Of a stretch of DNA of 64,000 nucleotides, positions 18,401 through 25,908 are shown in pieces. The stretch is taken from the NCBI GenBank assembly GCA_024639885.1, contig JAHEGD010000005.1, positions 92,295 through 156,294 on the forward strand, given 5' to 3'. Positions within the stretch are counted from its first letter, which is position 1. Each line of letters opens with the position of its first letter. Origin of the DNA: Porticoccaceae bacterium. GTDB lineage: Bacteria > Pseudomonadota > Gammaproteobacteria > Pseudomonadales > Porticoccaceae. The notes under the pieces are model-generated. The model did no database searches, was not told the origin of the DNA, and saw nothing but the letters and a program-made list of their open reading frames with translations. The translations under genes and the position numbers were made by a program.

Positions 18401-18592
18401 GGCAAGCGGCTGTTTTTGTTCGTTCGCGAAGAGAGCAAAGACCGATACGGGCGCACCATGGGTTTCGTTAACTACGGCGAGGTAGAGTATGTCTCTCATG
18501 TCGGCTCGCAGCCAATGAGTATAACTTGGCGCCTCGCAACACCGATCCCCGATTTTATGTGGCAACAAGTGAGTAAGCTTGCGGTAGGCTAG
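15452..18592 (+). CDS. SauUSI-like type IV restriction enzyme: PLD nuclease, SF2 helicase, DUF3427
   Basis: A 1046-residue fusion. The N-terminal third has a phospholipase D-type nuclease half-site: LHAKSYLFF (H222, K224) and IGSSNLSRSAL. An SF2 helicase core follows: Walker A AATGTGKT (about 347-354), DEVHH box (442-446), LTATPERHD (467-475), and motif VI QQLGRGLRL near 645. The C-terminal 150 residues match DUF3427 (ETLFHWQSQN, LFVREESKD, VGSQPMSITWRL). This domain order is that of SauUSI, a Staphylococcus enzyme that cuts 5-methylcytosine-containing DNA. No methyltransferase gene is nearby, as expected for type IV. Codon use is visibly less GC-rich than in neighbours, suggesting horizontal transfer. 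Confidence 0.85.
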   Translation: MQTTGIYEQLITKLLEQELDQDRFYIGERELDGSEAATWLSRFLAGLVEHAMESIPTGNDRLNHQLDLANQLLLWLTTKVKDKGFIEENLLSSQGKILTALYELENPVAADMKTYVEEIFPLTGLTQSELFCGSNAGLSLEAELKREILSADKIYWLVSFVKWTGIRIFRRELESFAASGRELKVITTSYMGATDAKAVEYLASLPNAEVRMSYNTERERLHAKSYLFFRETGFHTGYIGSSNLSRSALTNGLEWNLKITSKEIPHIIAKTLSTFETYWASKEFEQFDGDQGAVAKLNRALNKERTIGEQAATYFFDLTPFPHQREMLEQLAVERKVFDRYRNLVVAATGTGKTLISAFDFAAYVKSNPGARFLFVAHREEILKQARAAYRGVLRDSHFGELWVGNHRPEHYQELFASIQTLNNNIKDINLTPGFYDYIVIDEVHHITAHSYRALIDYFSPKILLGLTATPERHDASDILADFGGVIAAELRLPEAINRRYLSPFQYFGVDDETDLRTIPWSRGRYEISQLTNLYTHNQARVAKIVMSLREIVTDLAGMKALAFCVGREHAQYMADQFNLQGIKSDILTSDNSQDRQLKQQAIRGGDINILCVVDIFNEGVDIPEVDTLLFLRPTESLTIFLQQLGRGLRLAEGKECCTVLDFVGNSRPEYDFANKFRALIGKSSRAISEEIKQGFPHAPLGCRIELTKQTQEMVLSNIRQASLTVGRLVAMIRQFPAHSSAPLTLENFLTQHPHLDLNELYKRASWNDLVAKAQRQDESGGEVSVVAGRIKRAVYNRVLSCDDRAYLLFLRQLCEDNFVIPAGCERKALMWHYDYWQKTGAKAGFTALEESISELCNHGIKEELTAVLDWQLKVTKYEQLPICRLPDVPLLVHARYAREQILVAFGAASFNVQPTAREGVYIVKEKNIELLFVTLNKNEKRFSPTTMYQDYAISETLFHWQSQNSARPDRGRGETYVKHKTSGKRLFLFVREESKDRYGRTMGFVNYGEVEYVSHVGSQPMSITWRLATPIPDFMWQQVSKLAVG

Positions 18593-18639
18593 AGTGTGTA
18601 ATGTATTGGCGGCGGCTCGATGACTGCAAAGGACAGCAC

Positions 18640-19446
18640 ATGACTCGATCAACAGCTACTCTCCTAGTGCTATTGATACTGTTCAGCTGGGCGGGGCTCG
18701 ACGCCAACCGTTTTCGCGTCGACAGCGTGACGCTGTCCGACCTCATTGCGCCAGTAGCGCCTGCGCTTGCCGGCTACCGTATCGTGGTAGTGAGCGACCC
18801 ACACCTGACCGGCAGTGAGAGTAGCTGGGCAGATTGGCGCAAGGTTCTAAACAGCGTCAACGCCGAGCAGCCAGACTTTGTCTTCATCCTTGGCGATTTT
18901 ACCTACCACGAGCTGAGCGGCGCGGCACTGGCCGGCTTTCAAGCGCGCTTCGCCGCGTCGTTGGCTGTGCTAGAGCGCGCGCCTTATCTGGTGCTGGGTA
19001 ACCATGAAACCTGGGGCGGCAGGGCAGGCTGGCAAGCGGCATTGGTCGGCGCGGGTGTAACAGTGCTAGAGAACCGCGCGGTAGCCACGTTAGTACCCAA
19101 GCCACTCTGTATCGTTGGTATCGGCGACGCCTACACCGGCCACGCCCAACAGCCGATAGCCAACCCGAGCTGTAGCGGCCTGCCGGTGATACATATTACC
19201 CACGACCCCGCTGCAATGTTTGACTTGGCGCTGCCGGGGGTTTGGCTGGCAGGCCACACCCACTGCGGCCAAATTAAACTGCCGTGGCTGCCGCCGCTGG
19301 TGGCCCCAACCAGTGCCCCCAAACGCGCCCAATGCGGTGTCTACACAGCACCAGGGCAGTTGCTGTTTGTCTCTAGCGGGGTTGGTAACAGTATCCTGCC
19401 GCTGCGCTTCTTCGCCGGCAGTCAGGTGGAGCTATTGACTTTTTAG
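18640..19446 (+). CDS. Membrane-anchored calcineurin-like metallophosphoesterase (YkuE/YaeI type)
   Basis: A 268-residue protein when started at the ATG at 18640, whose first 20 residues form a hydrophobic signal or anchor (TRSTATLLVLLILFSWAG). The five metallophosphoesterase blocks are present in order: VVSDPHLTG, LGDFTYH, LGNHE, a histidine in ITHD, and GHTHCGQIKLP. This set and the GHTHGGQ-like ending match the YkuE/YaeI group, some members of which hydrolyse lipid A precursors or phospholipids; the substrate is not known here. GC content is host-like, unlike the two genes on either side. The frame is open back to 18601. Confidence 0.82.
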   Translation: MTRSTATLLVLLILFSWAGLDANRFRVDSVTLSDLIAPVAPALAGYRIVVVSDPHLTGSESSWADWRKVLNSVNAEQPDFVFILGDFTYHELSGAALAGFQARFAASLAVLERAPYLVLGNHETWGGRAGWQAALVGAGVTVLENRAVATLVPKPLCIVGIGDAYTGHAQQPIANPSCSGLPVIHITHDPAAMFDLALPGVWLAGHTHCGQIKLPWLPPLVAPTSAPKRAQCGVYTAPGQLLFVSSGVGNSILPLRFFAGSQVELLTF

Positions 19447-19749
19447 GGGGGCATCACAGCGGTCGGTTGTCGGCTAGAGATTAACTAGCGAAGAACAAAC
19501 AGGCGACAGTCTCGTCGTTAACCGAGAGACATCTCTAATAGTTGGCGCATTAGCCACAATCGTACACTGTGTTGCACAAAGCTATGTCGCAGTGCGCCAG
19601 CGCTCAGCTAATAAGCCTAACCGACGAAAGTAAGTCGTAACGACTAGACAGGCTAATAAGGTCATCAATGCCATTGAGTTTCAGGCTTGTTATCGATATT
19701 GTGAGAATGAATCTGAAACTTGGCCTATCCAATTAGTAGGATTCCTCCG
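19447..19749 (+). other. Gene-free stretch ending in a terminator; possible non-coding RNA
   Basis: About 300 bases between the phosphoesterase stop and an intrinsic terminator, with no credible ORF on either strand. It contains a perfect small hairpin (AGTCG-TAA-CGACT at 19633-19645) flanked by two copies of GCTAATAAG (near 19606 and 19652), and a GCGCCAGCGC palindrome near 19588. It may simply be a 3' untranslated region, but the length, the structure and the well-formed terminator leave room for an independent small RNA. No known RNA family was recognised. Confidence 0.35.
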
Positions 19750-19771
19750 GGGGCCGCAAGGCCCCTTTTTT
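19750..19771 (+). terminator. Intrinsic terminator
   Basis: Six-bp GC stem GGGGCC/GGCCCC closed by a GCAA tetraloop and followed by six T residues (19766-19771). It ends plus-strand transcripts 12 bases before the 3' end of the convergent DUF3800 gene. Confidence 0.88.
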
Positions 19772-19782
19772 GTTATCTGGCG

Positions 19783-20544
19783 TTACAGCCTTACGATTCC
19801 TAGTGGATCGCTGCTTGATGCGGAAGAGCACAGCACTGGCCGTAAGTTTTTAAAGTAATTGCGAGCGCTTTTTTTCCTGACATAGGAGCATGGCGTAAGC
19901 ATTTGACAGAGTGAGTAGGCGGCGACATCGGCCGCTTGTATGAAAAGAGACTTTCGTGAATCCTTGAAGTGTGGATCTTCAATAATGTTAATTGTCTCGA
20001 GTCGTCTGTAGCCATCAGACTGCTGATTGGGTACAGGGTTGTATCTTCGCATGCGTCTAGCCAATGCTGTAATTTTTGCTGTATCCGATTGATCCGGAAT
20101 AACGATGCCGCTCTCGCTAAGGGATGATGAACCGTTGAAGTTGCCGTGAAGCATGGTGTTTGAAAACCGTTGTAGCAGTGCGGTCCAGGCCCGGCCAACA
20201 ACGTCGTAACTATCAGGTTTTCCCTCTTTGTTTACGACGATATTAATAATGCTAATGCCCTCTAGCGATGCTATCTCTCTGGTGAATAGCCTAAGAATTG
20301 TCAGCCTATCGTTGCGTTTTATCCGTTTTAGTGCCCCGGGCTTGGAAATCATTGCAGAGGCGTGAATCTCTTCACGCAGCCGCATACCGAATGTGCCTAG
20401 CATCTTTTTTCGAAATAGCAGAATGGCATCTTGGCAATTCCGCCAGTGGTCTTCGTGCACTACTAGTCCGGTTAAAATGAAATATTGTGATGGGCTATGG
20501 CGTAGCCCGGGATCGCCGCTTTCATCGACGTACATCAAGAACAT
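19783..20544 (-). CDS. DUF3800 family protein
   Basis: A 253-residue protein starting at the ATG at 20544, which has a good AGAGGA ribosome site; the frame is open back to 20703. The N-terminal YVDESGD (residues 5-11) is the DUF3800 signature, a predicted RNase H-like fold with acidic active-site residues; a later [11 protein letters not shown] block carries the conserved C-terminal Asp. DUF3800 genes are frequent in prophages and defence or mobile regions, but the function is not established. Codon use is AT-richer than in the host genes. It faces the restriction and phosphoesterase genes and is divergent from trpG. Confidence 0.82.
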   Translation of the reverse strand: MFLMYVDESGDPGLRHSPSQYFILTGLVVHEDHWRNCQDAILLFRKKMLGTFGMRLREEIHASAMISKPGALKRIKRNDRLTILRLFTREIASLEGISIINIVVNKEGKPDSYDVVGRAWTALLQRFSNTMLHGNFNGSSSLSESGIVIPDQSDTAKITALARRMRRYNPVPNQQSDGYRRLETINIIEDPHFKDSRKSLFIQAADVAAYSLCQMLTPCSYVRKKSARNYFKNLRPVLCSSASSSDPLGIVRL

Positions 20545-20723
20545 GGGTAATCCTCTTTGATCGTTATTGTCAGTTGAATATAGCTGAGAAATGCCAAAGT
20601 GCACGGTGGTCGGCCAGTCGTTGGTGGCTGGTTTTGCTACGCTCGCCGCCCGTTTATACCCGCCCGCTTCTAGGGCATAATGGCGCGCTGATATTACTGG
20701 CACTCTGCCGTGCGGGCCCTTAC

Positions 20724-21305
20724 ATGCTGTTGATGATCGACAACTACGACTCCTTTACCTACAACGTGGTGCAGTACCTGGCCGAGCTGGGTGCCGATGT
20801 GCGGGTGTTTCGCAACGACGAGATCACCGTTGAGGAGATCCGCGCACTGGCACCGGAGCGGCTGGTGATATCGCCGGGCCCGTGCGATCCCGATCAGGCC
20901 GGTGTGTCGATGGCGGCGATTGAGGCGTTTGCCGGGGTGATCCCGGTGTTGGGCATCTGCTTGGGCCACCAGAGTATTGGCCAGGTTTACGGTGGCGAGG
21001 TGGTGCGCGCCCGCCAGGTGATGCACGGCAAGGTGTCGCCGATCTACCACACCGGCGAGGGGGTGTTCGCCGGCCTGCCCAACCCGTTTAGCGCCACCCG
21101 CTACCACTCGTTGGTGGTGGCCCGGCAGTCGCTGCCGGCGACGCTAGCGGTGACCGCGTGGACGCAGTGCGATGATGGCAGTGTTGACGAGATTATGGGC
21201 CTTAAACACAGCCAGTTGGCGGTCGAGGGGGTGCAGTTTCACCCTGAGTCGATTCTCTCTGAGCACGGCCACGCGCTGCTGCAAAACTTTTTAAAGCAAG
21301 GTTAG
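20724..21305 (+). CDS. trpG: Anthranilate synthase component II (glutamine amidotransferase)
   Basis: Class I glutamine amidotransferase supplying ammonia to TrpE. Started at the ATG at 20724 it reads [14 protein letters not shown], the usual N-terminus, giving 193 residues; the frame is open back to 20487 across unrelated [14 protein letters not shown], the nucleophile block [10 protein letters not shown] and [10 protein letters not shown] (His-Glu of the triad) are present. It is followed after 5 bases by trpD and probably heads a trpGDC operon whose promoter lies in the 180 bases after the DUF3800 start. Confidence 0.97.
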   Translation: MLLMIDNYDSFTYNVVQYLAELGADVRVFRNDEITVEEIRALAPERLVISPGPCDPDQAGVSMAAIEAFAGVIPVLGICLGHQSIGQVYGGEVVRARQVMHGKVSPIYHTGEGVFAGLPNPFSATRYHSLVVARQSLPATLAVTAWTQCDDGSVDEIMGLKHSQLAVEGVQFHPESILSEHGHALLQNFLKQG

Positions 21306-21310
21306 CCGGT

Positions 21311-22354
21311 ATGAATATTGTCCAGGCACTCAGCCGTATCGCCGATGGCGGTCACCTTAGCCAAGCCGAGATGGTGGCGGTGATGGGTGAGGTGATGGGC
21401 GGCGCAGCCAGCGATGCACAGATTGGCGCACTGCTGATGGCGCTGCGTATGAAGGGCGAGACGATCGATGAGATCTGTGGTGCAGTAGAGGTGATGCGCG
21501 CGCTGGTTAGCGTCGTTGCGGTCGGCGGTGAGCACCTGGTCGATATCGTCGGCACCGGCGGCGATGGCGCCAATTTATTTAATGTCTCTACCGCCTCTAG
21601 TCTGGTGGTGGCCGCCGCCGGTGGCCGGGTTGCCAAGCACGGCAATCGCTCGGTGAGCAGCAAGAGTGGCGCCGCCGATCTGCTAGAGGCAGCCGGTGTG
21701 GCGATCAACCTAAGCAGCGACGATGTGGCCGCCTGCGTCGATGAGCTGGGCATCGGCTTTATGTTTGCGCCGGCCCACCACAGCGCCATGAAGTACGCCA
21801 TTGGGCCGCGCAAAGAGCTTGGGTTGCGGACTATTTTTAATATCTTGGGGCCGCTCACCAACCCGGCTGGGGTCAAACGCCAGCTGGTTGGCTGCTTCTC
21901 GGCGGCACTGTGTCGGCCGATGGCCGAGGTGCTCGGCCGGCTCGGTGCCGAGCAGGTGATGGTGGTCCACTCCAGCGATGGTTTGGACGAGATTAGCTTG
22001 GCCGCCCCAACCCACGTCGCAGAGTGGCGAGACGGCGCTGTAAGTGAATACACGCTTACGCCAGAAGATCTGGGACTAGAGCGGCAGACGCTGGCAGGGC
22101 TGATGGTCGATAGCGCCGACGAGTCGTTGGCTTTGATCCGCGACGCACTCGGTAAGCGGCGCACCGAGGCGGGCCAAAAGGCCGCCGATATGATTGCCCT
22201 GAACGCGGGCGCAGCGCTCTACGTGGCCGGCTTGGCGAGCAGCCCAGCGCAGGGCGTGGCACTGGCCGGCGACACTATCGCAACAGGGCTGGCGCTGAAT
22301 AAATTAACTGACTTGGTGGCTTTTACCCAGTGCCAGGCCGACCGCCCCGCGTAA
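21311..22354 (+). CDS. trpD: Anthranilate phosphoribosyltransferase
   Basis: Transfers phosphoribose from PRPP to anthranilate in tryptophan synthesis. The 347-residue protein has the PRPP-binding [14 protein letters not shown], the [19 protein letters not shown] anthranilate-site block and the [14 protein letters not shown] block, all typical. It is 5 bases downstream of trpG and 22 bases upstream of trpC, so the three are surely one operon. Confidence 0.97.
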   Translation: MNIVQALSRIADGGHLSQAEMVAVMGEVMGGAASDAQIGALLMALRMKGETIDEICGAVEVMRALVSVVAVGGEHLVDIVGTGGDGANLFNVSTASSLVVAAAGGRVAKHGNRSVSSKSGAADLLEAAGVAINLSSDDVAACVDELGIGFMFAPAHHSAMKYAIGPRKELGLRTIFNILGPLTNPAGVKRQLVGCFSAALCRPMAEVLGRLGAEQVMVVHSSDGLDEISLAAPTHVAEWRDGAVSEYTLTPEDLGLERQTLAGLMVDSADESLALIRDALGKRRTEAGQKAADMIALNAGAALYVAGLASSPAQGVALAGDTIATGLALNKLTDLVAFTQCQADRPA

Positions 22355-22376
22355 GCGGGGCCGCAGCGAGATAACC

Positions 22377-23183
22377 ATGAGCATTCATCCCGATACCCCG
22401 ACCGTACTGCGCAAGATTTTGGCGCGTAAACATGAAGAGGTCGCCGAGCGTCGCCGCCTAGTCAGTATTGAAGAGCAGCGCGAGCGCGCTGCTGCGGCCA
22501 GCCCGGTGCGCGGCTTTTATGCCGCCATGCGCCGCAGTGTCGAGCAGGGCCGCGCCGCGGTGATTGCCGAGATCAAAAAAGCGTCGCCCAGCAAAGGGGT
22601 GATCCGCGAAGCGTTCGACCCGGTTGCGATTGCCCAAAGCTATCAAAAAGGCGGTGCTAGTTGCCTTTCGGTATTAACCGATGTCGATTTTTTTCAGGGC
22701 CACGACGACTACCTAGTGCAGGCGCGGGCGGCGACCCAGCTACCTGTGATCCGCAAAGACTTTATTGTCGATAGCTACCAAATAGCCGAAGCGCGGGCGC
22801 TGGGTGCCGATGCGGTGCTGCTGATTGTCGCTGCCTTGAGCGATGCGGAGTTGGCGCAGTTCCACGCCGAGGCAGTCGCACTGGGGCTGGATGTGTTGGT
22901 CGAGGTGCACGGCGCCGATGAGCTGACGCGGGCGCTGGCCATTGATAACCCGATGCTGGGTATTAACAACCGCGATCTGCACACTTTTGATACCTCGCTG
23001 GACAACACCTACGACCTGCTCGGCCAGATCCCCGCCGGGCGCATGGTAGTGACCGAGAGCGGCATTCACACTGTCGACGATGTGGCGGCGATGCGCGGCC
23101 ACGACGTCAACGCATTTCTAGTCGGTGAGGCGTTGATGCGCCACGCCGACCCCGGCCAGCGCCTAGTTGAGATGTTTAACTAG
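22377..23183 (+). CDS. trpC: Indole-3-glycerol-phosphate synthase
   Basis: TIM-barrel enzyme closing the indole ring in tryptophan synthesis; here a stand-alone TrpC, not fused to TrpF. The 268 residues carry [11 protein letters not shown] (catalytic lysine), [39 protein letters not shown] and VTESGI, in the usual order. Third gene of the trpGDC operon, followed after 24 bases by an OsmC gene, as in Pseudomonas. Confidence 0.97.
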   Translation: MSIHPDTPTVLRKILARKHEEVAERRRLVSIEEQRERAAAASPVRGFYAAMRRSVEQGRAAVIAEIKKASPSKGVIREAFDPVAIAQSYQKGGASCLSVLTDVDFFQGHDDYLVQARAATQLPVIRKDFIVDSYQIAEARALGADAVLLIVAALSDAELAQFHAEAVALGLDVLVEVHGADELTRALAIDNPMLGINNRDLHTFDTSLDNTYDLLGQIPAGRMVVTESGIHTVDDVAAMRGHDVNAFLVGEALMRHADPGQRLVEMFN

Positions 23184-23207
23184 CCGATCGCAACAGGAGT
23201 ACAACCG

Positions 23208-23630
23208 ATGCAAGCAACCGTAAAGTGGGTGGATGGCCGAATGTTCCTCGGCGAGTCGGGCAGTGGCCACACCGTTGTGATGGACGGCCCGCCGGAGCTG
23301 GGCGGTCGCAATTTGGGTGTGCGGCCGATGGAGATGTTGCTGCTGGGGGTGGGTGGTTGCTCGTCGTTTGATGTGATGAACATGCTCGATAAGTCCCGCC
23401 AGCAGGTGACCGACTGCCGGGTAGAGATGAGCGCGGAGCGCGCCGACGCCGTGCCGGCGGTATTTACCAAGATCCACCTGCACTTTGTGGTAACCGGCCA
23501 CGATCTAAAAGAGAACCAAGTGCGCCGCGCGGTCGAGCTGTCCGCTGAGAAGTATTGCTCAGCGTCAATTATGCTGGGTGCCGCCGGCGTAGCGGTGACT
23601 CATGATTTTGAGATAGTGGCGGCAGGGTAG
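23208..23630 (+). CDS. OsmC family protein
   Basis: A 140-residue OsmC/Ohr-fold protein. The conserved redox cysteines are in GVGGCSSFDV and KYCSASIM, a pair used by Ohr and OsmC peroxidases to reduce organic hydroperoxides. The pattern is closest to the YhfA-like branch found next to trpC and vfr in Pseudomonas, whose substrate is undefined. AGGAG stands 9 bases before the ATG. In Pseudomonas vfr lies between trpC and this gene; it is absent here. Confidence 0.88.
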   Translation: MQATVKWVDGRMFLGESGSGHTVVMDGPPELGGRNLGVRPMEMLLLGVGGCSSFDVMNMLDKSRQQVTDCRVEMSAERADAVPAVFTKIHLHFVVTGHDLKENQVRRAVELSAEKYCSASIMLGAAGVAVTHDFEIVAAG

Positions 23631-23672
23631 CGCCTGGGCGGTGTGAGCAGTGCTTGTGCGGCCAAAAAAAGA

Positions 23673-23701
23673 ATAAAAAAAAGGAGCCGGGGAGGCTCCT
23701 T
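23673..23701 (-). terminator. Intrinsic terminator for a minus-strand transcript
   Basis: An 8-bp stem (AAGGAGCC/GGCTCCTT) with a GGGGA loop. The U-tract corresponds to the A-run at 23674-23682 on the plus strand, so the terminator works for RNA read leftward, that is, for the small ORF at 23841-23981 and not primarily for the OsmC gene. Confidence 0.8.
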
Positions 23702-23840
23702 AAAAAGTCCTTGGAAGGATCACAAGGGAGGGGTCTGGGGTCCAGCGCCGATTGCGCGTCGCTGGTGAATCTCATCAATCTGTTAAGTATATTACTGAGC
23801 TAGCCGGTATACATCAAATGCATTGTTTGCATTTTAGTCA

Positions 23841-23981
23841 TTACGCAGCGGTATTATTAACCGCTGCATCGTTGGCCGCTACGCGGACTGAACCGGTATG
23901 ATTGGCTTTGGCCAGCTCGTCGCGGGCGATCGCTACGCCAGTCAAACCTGCAAAACTCATCATTAAGTAAACTAGTGCCAT
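23841..23981 (-). CDS. Hidden small ORF, 46-residue hydrophobic-N-terminus peptide
   Basis: Read leftward from an ATG at 23981, preceded at ideal distance by AAAGGAGAG, and ending with TAA at 23841. The peptide begins MALVYLMMSFAGLTGVAIAR, a probable single membrane segment, followed by a polar, Ala/Asn-rich tail of about 26 residues. It has a plausible promoter upstream (TTGGAA and TATAGT with an 18-base gap, near 24090-24113 on the minus strand) and an intrinsic terminator 140 bases downstream. No family was recognised. The combination of ribosome site, promoter and terminator makes it more likely real than chance; it is divergent from a LysR gene that may control it. Confidence 0.6.
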   Translation of the reverse strand: MALVYLMMSFAGLTGVAIARDELAKANHTGSVRVAANDAAVNNTAA

Positions 23982-24136
23982 GGTTGCTCTCCTTTCAAAG
24001 TGAGCTGATGTTCCGCGGCGTTTTACGTTAACGTCTTGGTTCAGCTCTTGGCGCTTTATTGCGCTGTTTCAATGGTTGTTACTATAAGAACTGGTCCTCT
24101 ATAATTCCAATGCATTGTTTTAATATTTCCTATGCA

Positions 24137-24153
24137 TTATTGGTATGCAATAA
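24137..24153. promoter_or_regulatory. Palindromic LysR-type operator candidate
   Basis: TTATTG-GTATG-CAATAA, a perfect 6+6 inverted repeat with a 5-base centre that fits the T-N11-A rule of LysR-type regulators. It lies 30 bases before the LysR start codon and in the shared region with the divergent small ORF. Related AATGCATTGTTT sequences occur at 24109-24120 and, downstream of the small ORF, at 23818-23829. Confidence 0.6.
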
Positions 24154-24183
24154 TGGCGGCGTATTTAACGCTTGGAGAACGGT

Positions 24184-25149
24184 ATGAACCTGCAACGGCT
24201 GTCACGCTTAGACCTCAACCTGCTGGTAGCGCTGCAGGCGCTGCTCGAAGAGCGCAGTGTTACCCGCGCCGCCGAGCGGTTATTTGTCACCCAGCCGGCG
24301 ATGAGCAGAATCCTACAGCGGCTTCGCGACCACTTGGGCGACCAGCTGTTTACCCGCCGCGGCAACACCTTAGTGGCGACCCCGCGCGCCGAGGAGTTCG
24401 CCCGCCAACTGCCGAGCCTGCTCGATGGCATTATGGCGATGCTCGCCCAAGAGGAGTTTGACCCGGCAACTTACGAGGGTGAGATTGCGCTGGCGATCCC
24501 CGAGTTCTTCGCCTTTGAGTTGGCCGCCCACATCACCGAAAAACTCTCGCAGGTGGCGCCCGGCTTAACGCTGTCGGTGTCCAGCGATACCGACTCGACG
24601 GTGGAGGAAGAGCTCGCCTCTGGGGTGTTGGACTTTGCCATCGACTTAGAGCGCCCGCACGAAGATGACATTATCAGCGCGCCGCTTACCCAGGTTACCC
24701 CGGCGGTGTGGATGCGCGGCGACCACCCGCTGGCCAGCCGCGACGAGCTGAAGCTGGCCGACCTACTAGACTACCCGTTTGTTCAGTACTACCTGCTGAT
24801 CTCCAAACGGGTCAGCGCCACCACCGCCGCGCGGTTTGACCGCACGCTGGGAGAGATGGGGCTAAAGCGACGCAAAATCTTGGTCACCAACCAGCTGATG
24901 ACAGCGATGGAGACCGTCTGCCGCTCCGATGCGCTGATGGTCGCCACCCAGTACGGCCTGAGCACCGAGCGCGAGTTCTTCTCGATTGCGCAGCGCCCAT
25001 TCCCGGCCGATTTGCCCCACCAAGGCACCATCTCGTTTATGTTGATGCAGCACCGCCGCACCGCCCACTCGGCGGTTCACAGCTGGTTGGCGGCGGCGTT
25101 GCAGGCCGCGGTAAAAGAGATGGACAAAGAGCTCGCCAAACCCTGGTAG
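24184..25149 (+). CDS. LysR family transcriptional regulator
   Basis: A 321-residue DNA-binding regulator. The N-terminal winged helix-turn-helix reads LSRLDLNLLVALQALLEERSVTRAAERLFVTQPAMSRILQRLR, standard for the family, followed by a type 2 periplasmic-binding-like effector domain. I chose the ATG at 24184 (GGAG upstream) over an in-frame TTG 12 bases earlier. The effector is unknown. It is divergent from the 46-residue ORF, the usual arrangement for a LysR regulator and its target, with a palindrome in between. Confidence 0.92.
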   Translation: MNLQRLSRLDLNLLVALQALLEERSVTRAAERLFVTQPAMSRILQRLRDHLGDQLFTRRGNTLVATPRAEEFARQLPSLLDGIMAMLAQEEFDPATYEGEIALAIPEFFAFELAAHITEKLSQVAPGLTLSVSSDTDSTVEEELASGVLDFAIDLERPHEDDIISAPLTQVTPAVWMRGDHPLASRDELKLADLLDYPFVQYYLLISKRVSATTAARFDRTLGEMGLKRRKILVTNQLMTAMETVCRSDALMVATQYGLSTEREFFSIAQRPFPADLPHQGTISFMLMQHRRTAHSAVHSWLAAALQAAVKEMDKELAKPW

Positions 25150-25155
25150 CCGCGG

Positions 25156-25800
25156 CTAAACCCGGTAACTGGCCTGGGTCATCAACTTAGAGACCCCGCT
25201 CATCGCCCGCAACACGGGCGCGGGGAACTGCCAGCCACCCGCTTGCAGGGCGCTCTCGGCGTGGTCTGCTTCATCGGCGCGCATCGCCGCCACCACGGCG
25301 CGGCTGGCGTGGTCGGTCTCTGGCAGGGCGGCTAAGTGGTCGTCGAGATGGGCGCAGACCTGCTGCTCTGTGGCGGCGACAAACCCCAGGCTGAGCTTGT
25401 CGCTGACCAACCCGGCGCCGGCGCCGATGCCAAACGACAGCCCGTACCAGAGCGGGTTGAGCAGGCTCGGCCGGCTGCCAAGTTGGGCTAGGCGCTGCTC
25501 GCACCAGGCTAGGTGGTCGATCTCTTCACTGGCGGCCTGCTCCATGTCGGCGCGCACCTCGGCCAGCTTGGCGGTGAGCGCTTGGCCCTGATAGAGCGCT
25601 TGGGCGCAGACCTCGCCACTGTGGTTGACCCGCATCAGCCCGGCGGCGTGGCGCCGTTCGCTGTCGTCGAGCGGGCCGCTGTCGAGCGCTTCGGCTGGAC
25701 TGGGCCGCTGCGGTGCCGGCGCCGGTGCCGCCAGTGTGCGCAGCGCCCGGTCTAGCCCGCTGATCAGTTGGTCAACTCTGGTCAATTGTCGCTCTGCCAT
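25156..25800 (-). CDS. coq7: Ubiquinone hydroxylase Coq7 (demethoxyubiquinone monooxygenase)
   Basis: Di-iron membrane-associated enzyme that adds the last hydroxyl in ubiquinone synthesis. The 214-residue sequence contains the ferritin-like ligands: [16 protein letters not shown] (first Glu), [13 protein letters not shown] (E-x-x-H) and the second-half partner around [36 protein letters not shown] is the hydrophobic central region of the family. It converges on the LysR gene with 6 bases between stops. Coq7 near osmC/trpC is a Pseudomonas-type neighbourhood, but speD is absent here. Confidence 0.94.
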   Translation of the reverse strand: MAERQLTRVDQLISGLDRALRTLAAPAPAPQRPSPAEALDSGPLDDSERRHAAGLMRVNHSGEVCAQALYQGQALTAKLAEVRADMEQAASEEIDHLAWCEQRLAQLGSRPSLLNPLWYGLSFGIGAGAGLVSDKLSLGFVAATEQQVCAHLDDHLAALPETDHASRAVVAAMRADEADHAESALQAGGWQFPAPVLRAMSGVSKLMTQASYRV

Positions 25801-25908
25801 AACATCCCCGCTGGCGGTGTCACTGGTGGATAGAATCTTGGATAATAGCGCTCAATTTTAAGCAATCTGCGCCGCTGCTGCCAGCGCCGGCGCACAGGAG
25901 CGAGCACT

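Noticed and set aside
14490..20723. Prophage or pyocin remnant in the trpE-trpG gap
   Set aside because: Position suggested it, but no tail, holin, lysin, integrase or phage regulator sequence is present.
23673..23701. Terminator of the OsmC gene
   Set aside because: The T-run lies on the minus strand, so it serves leftward transcripts; the plus-strand side has only an A-rich tail.
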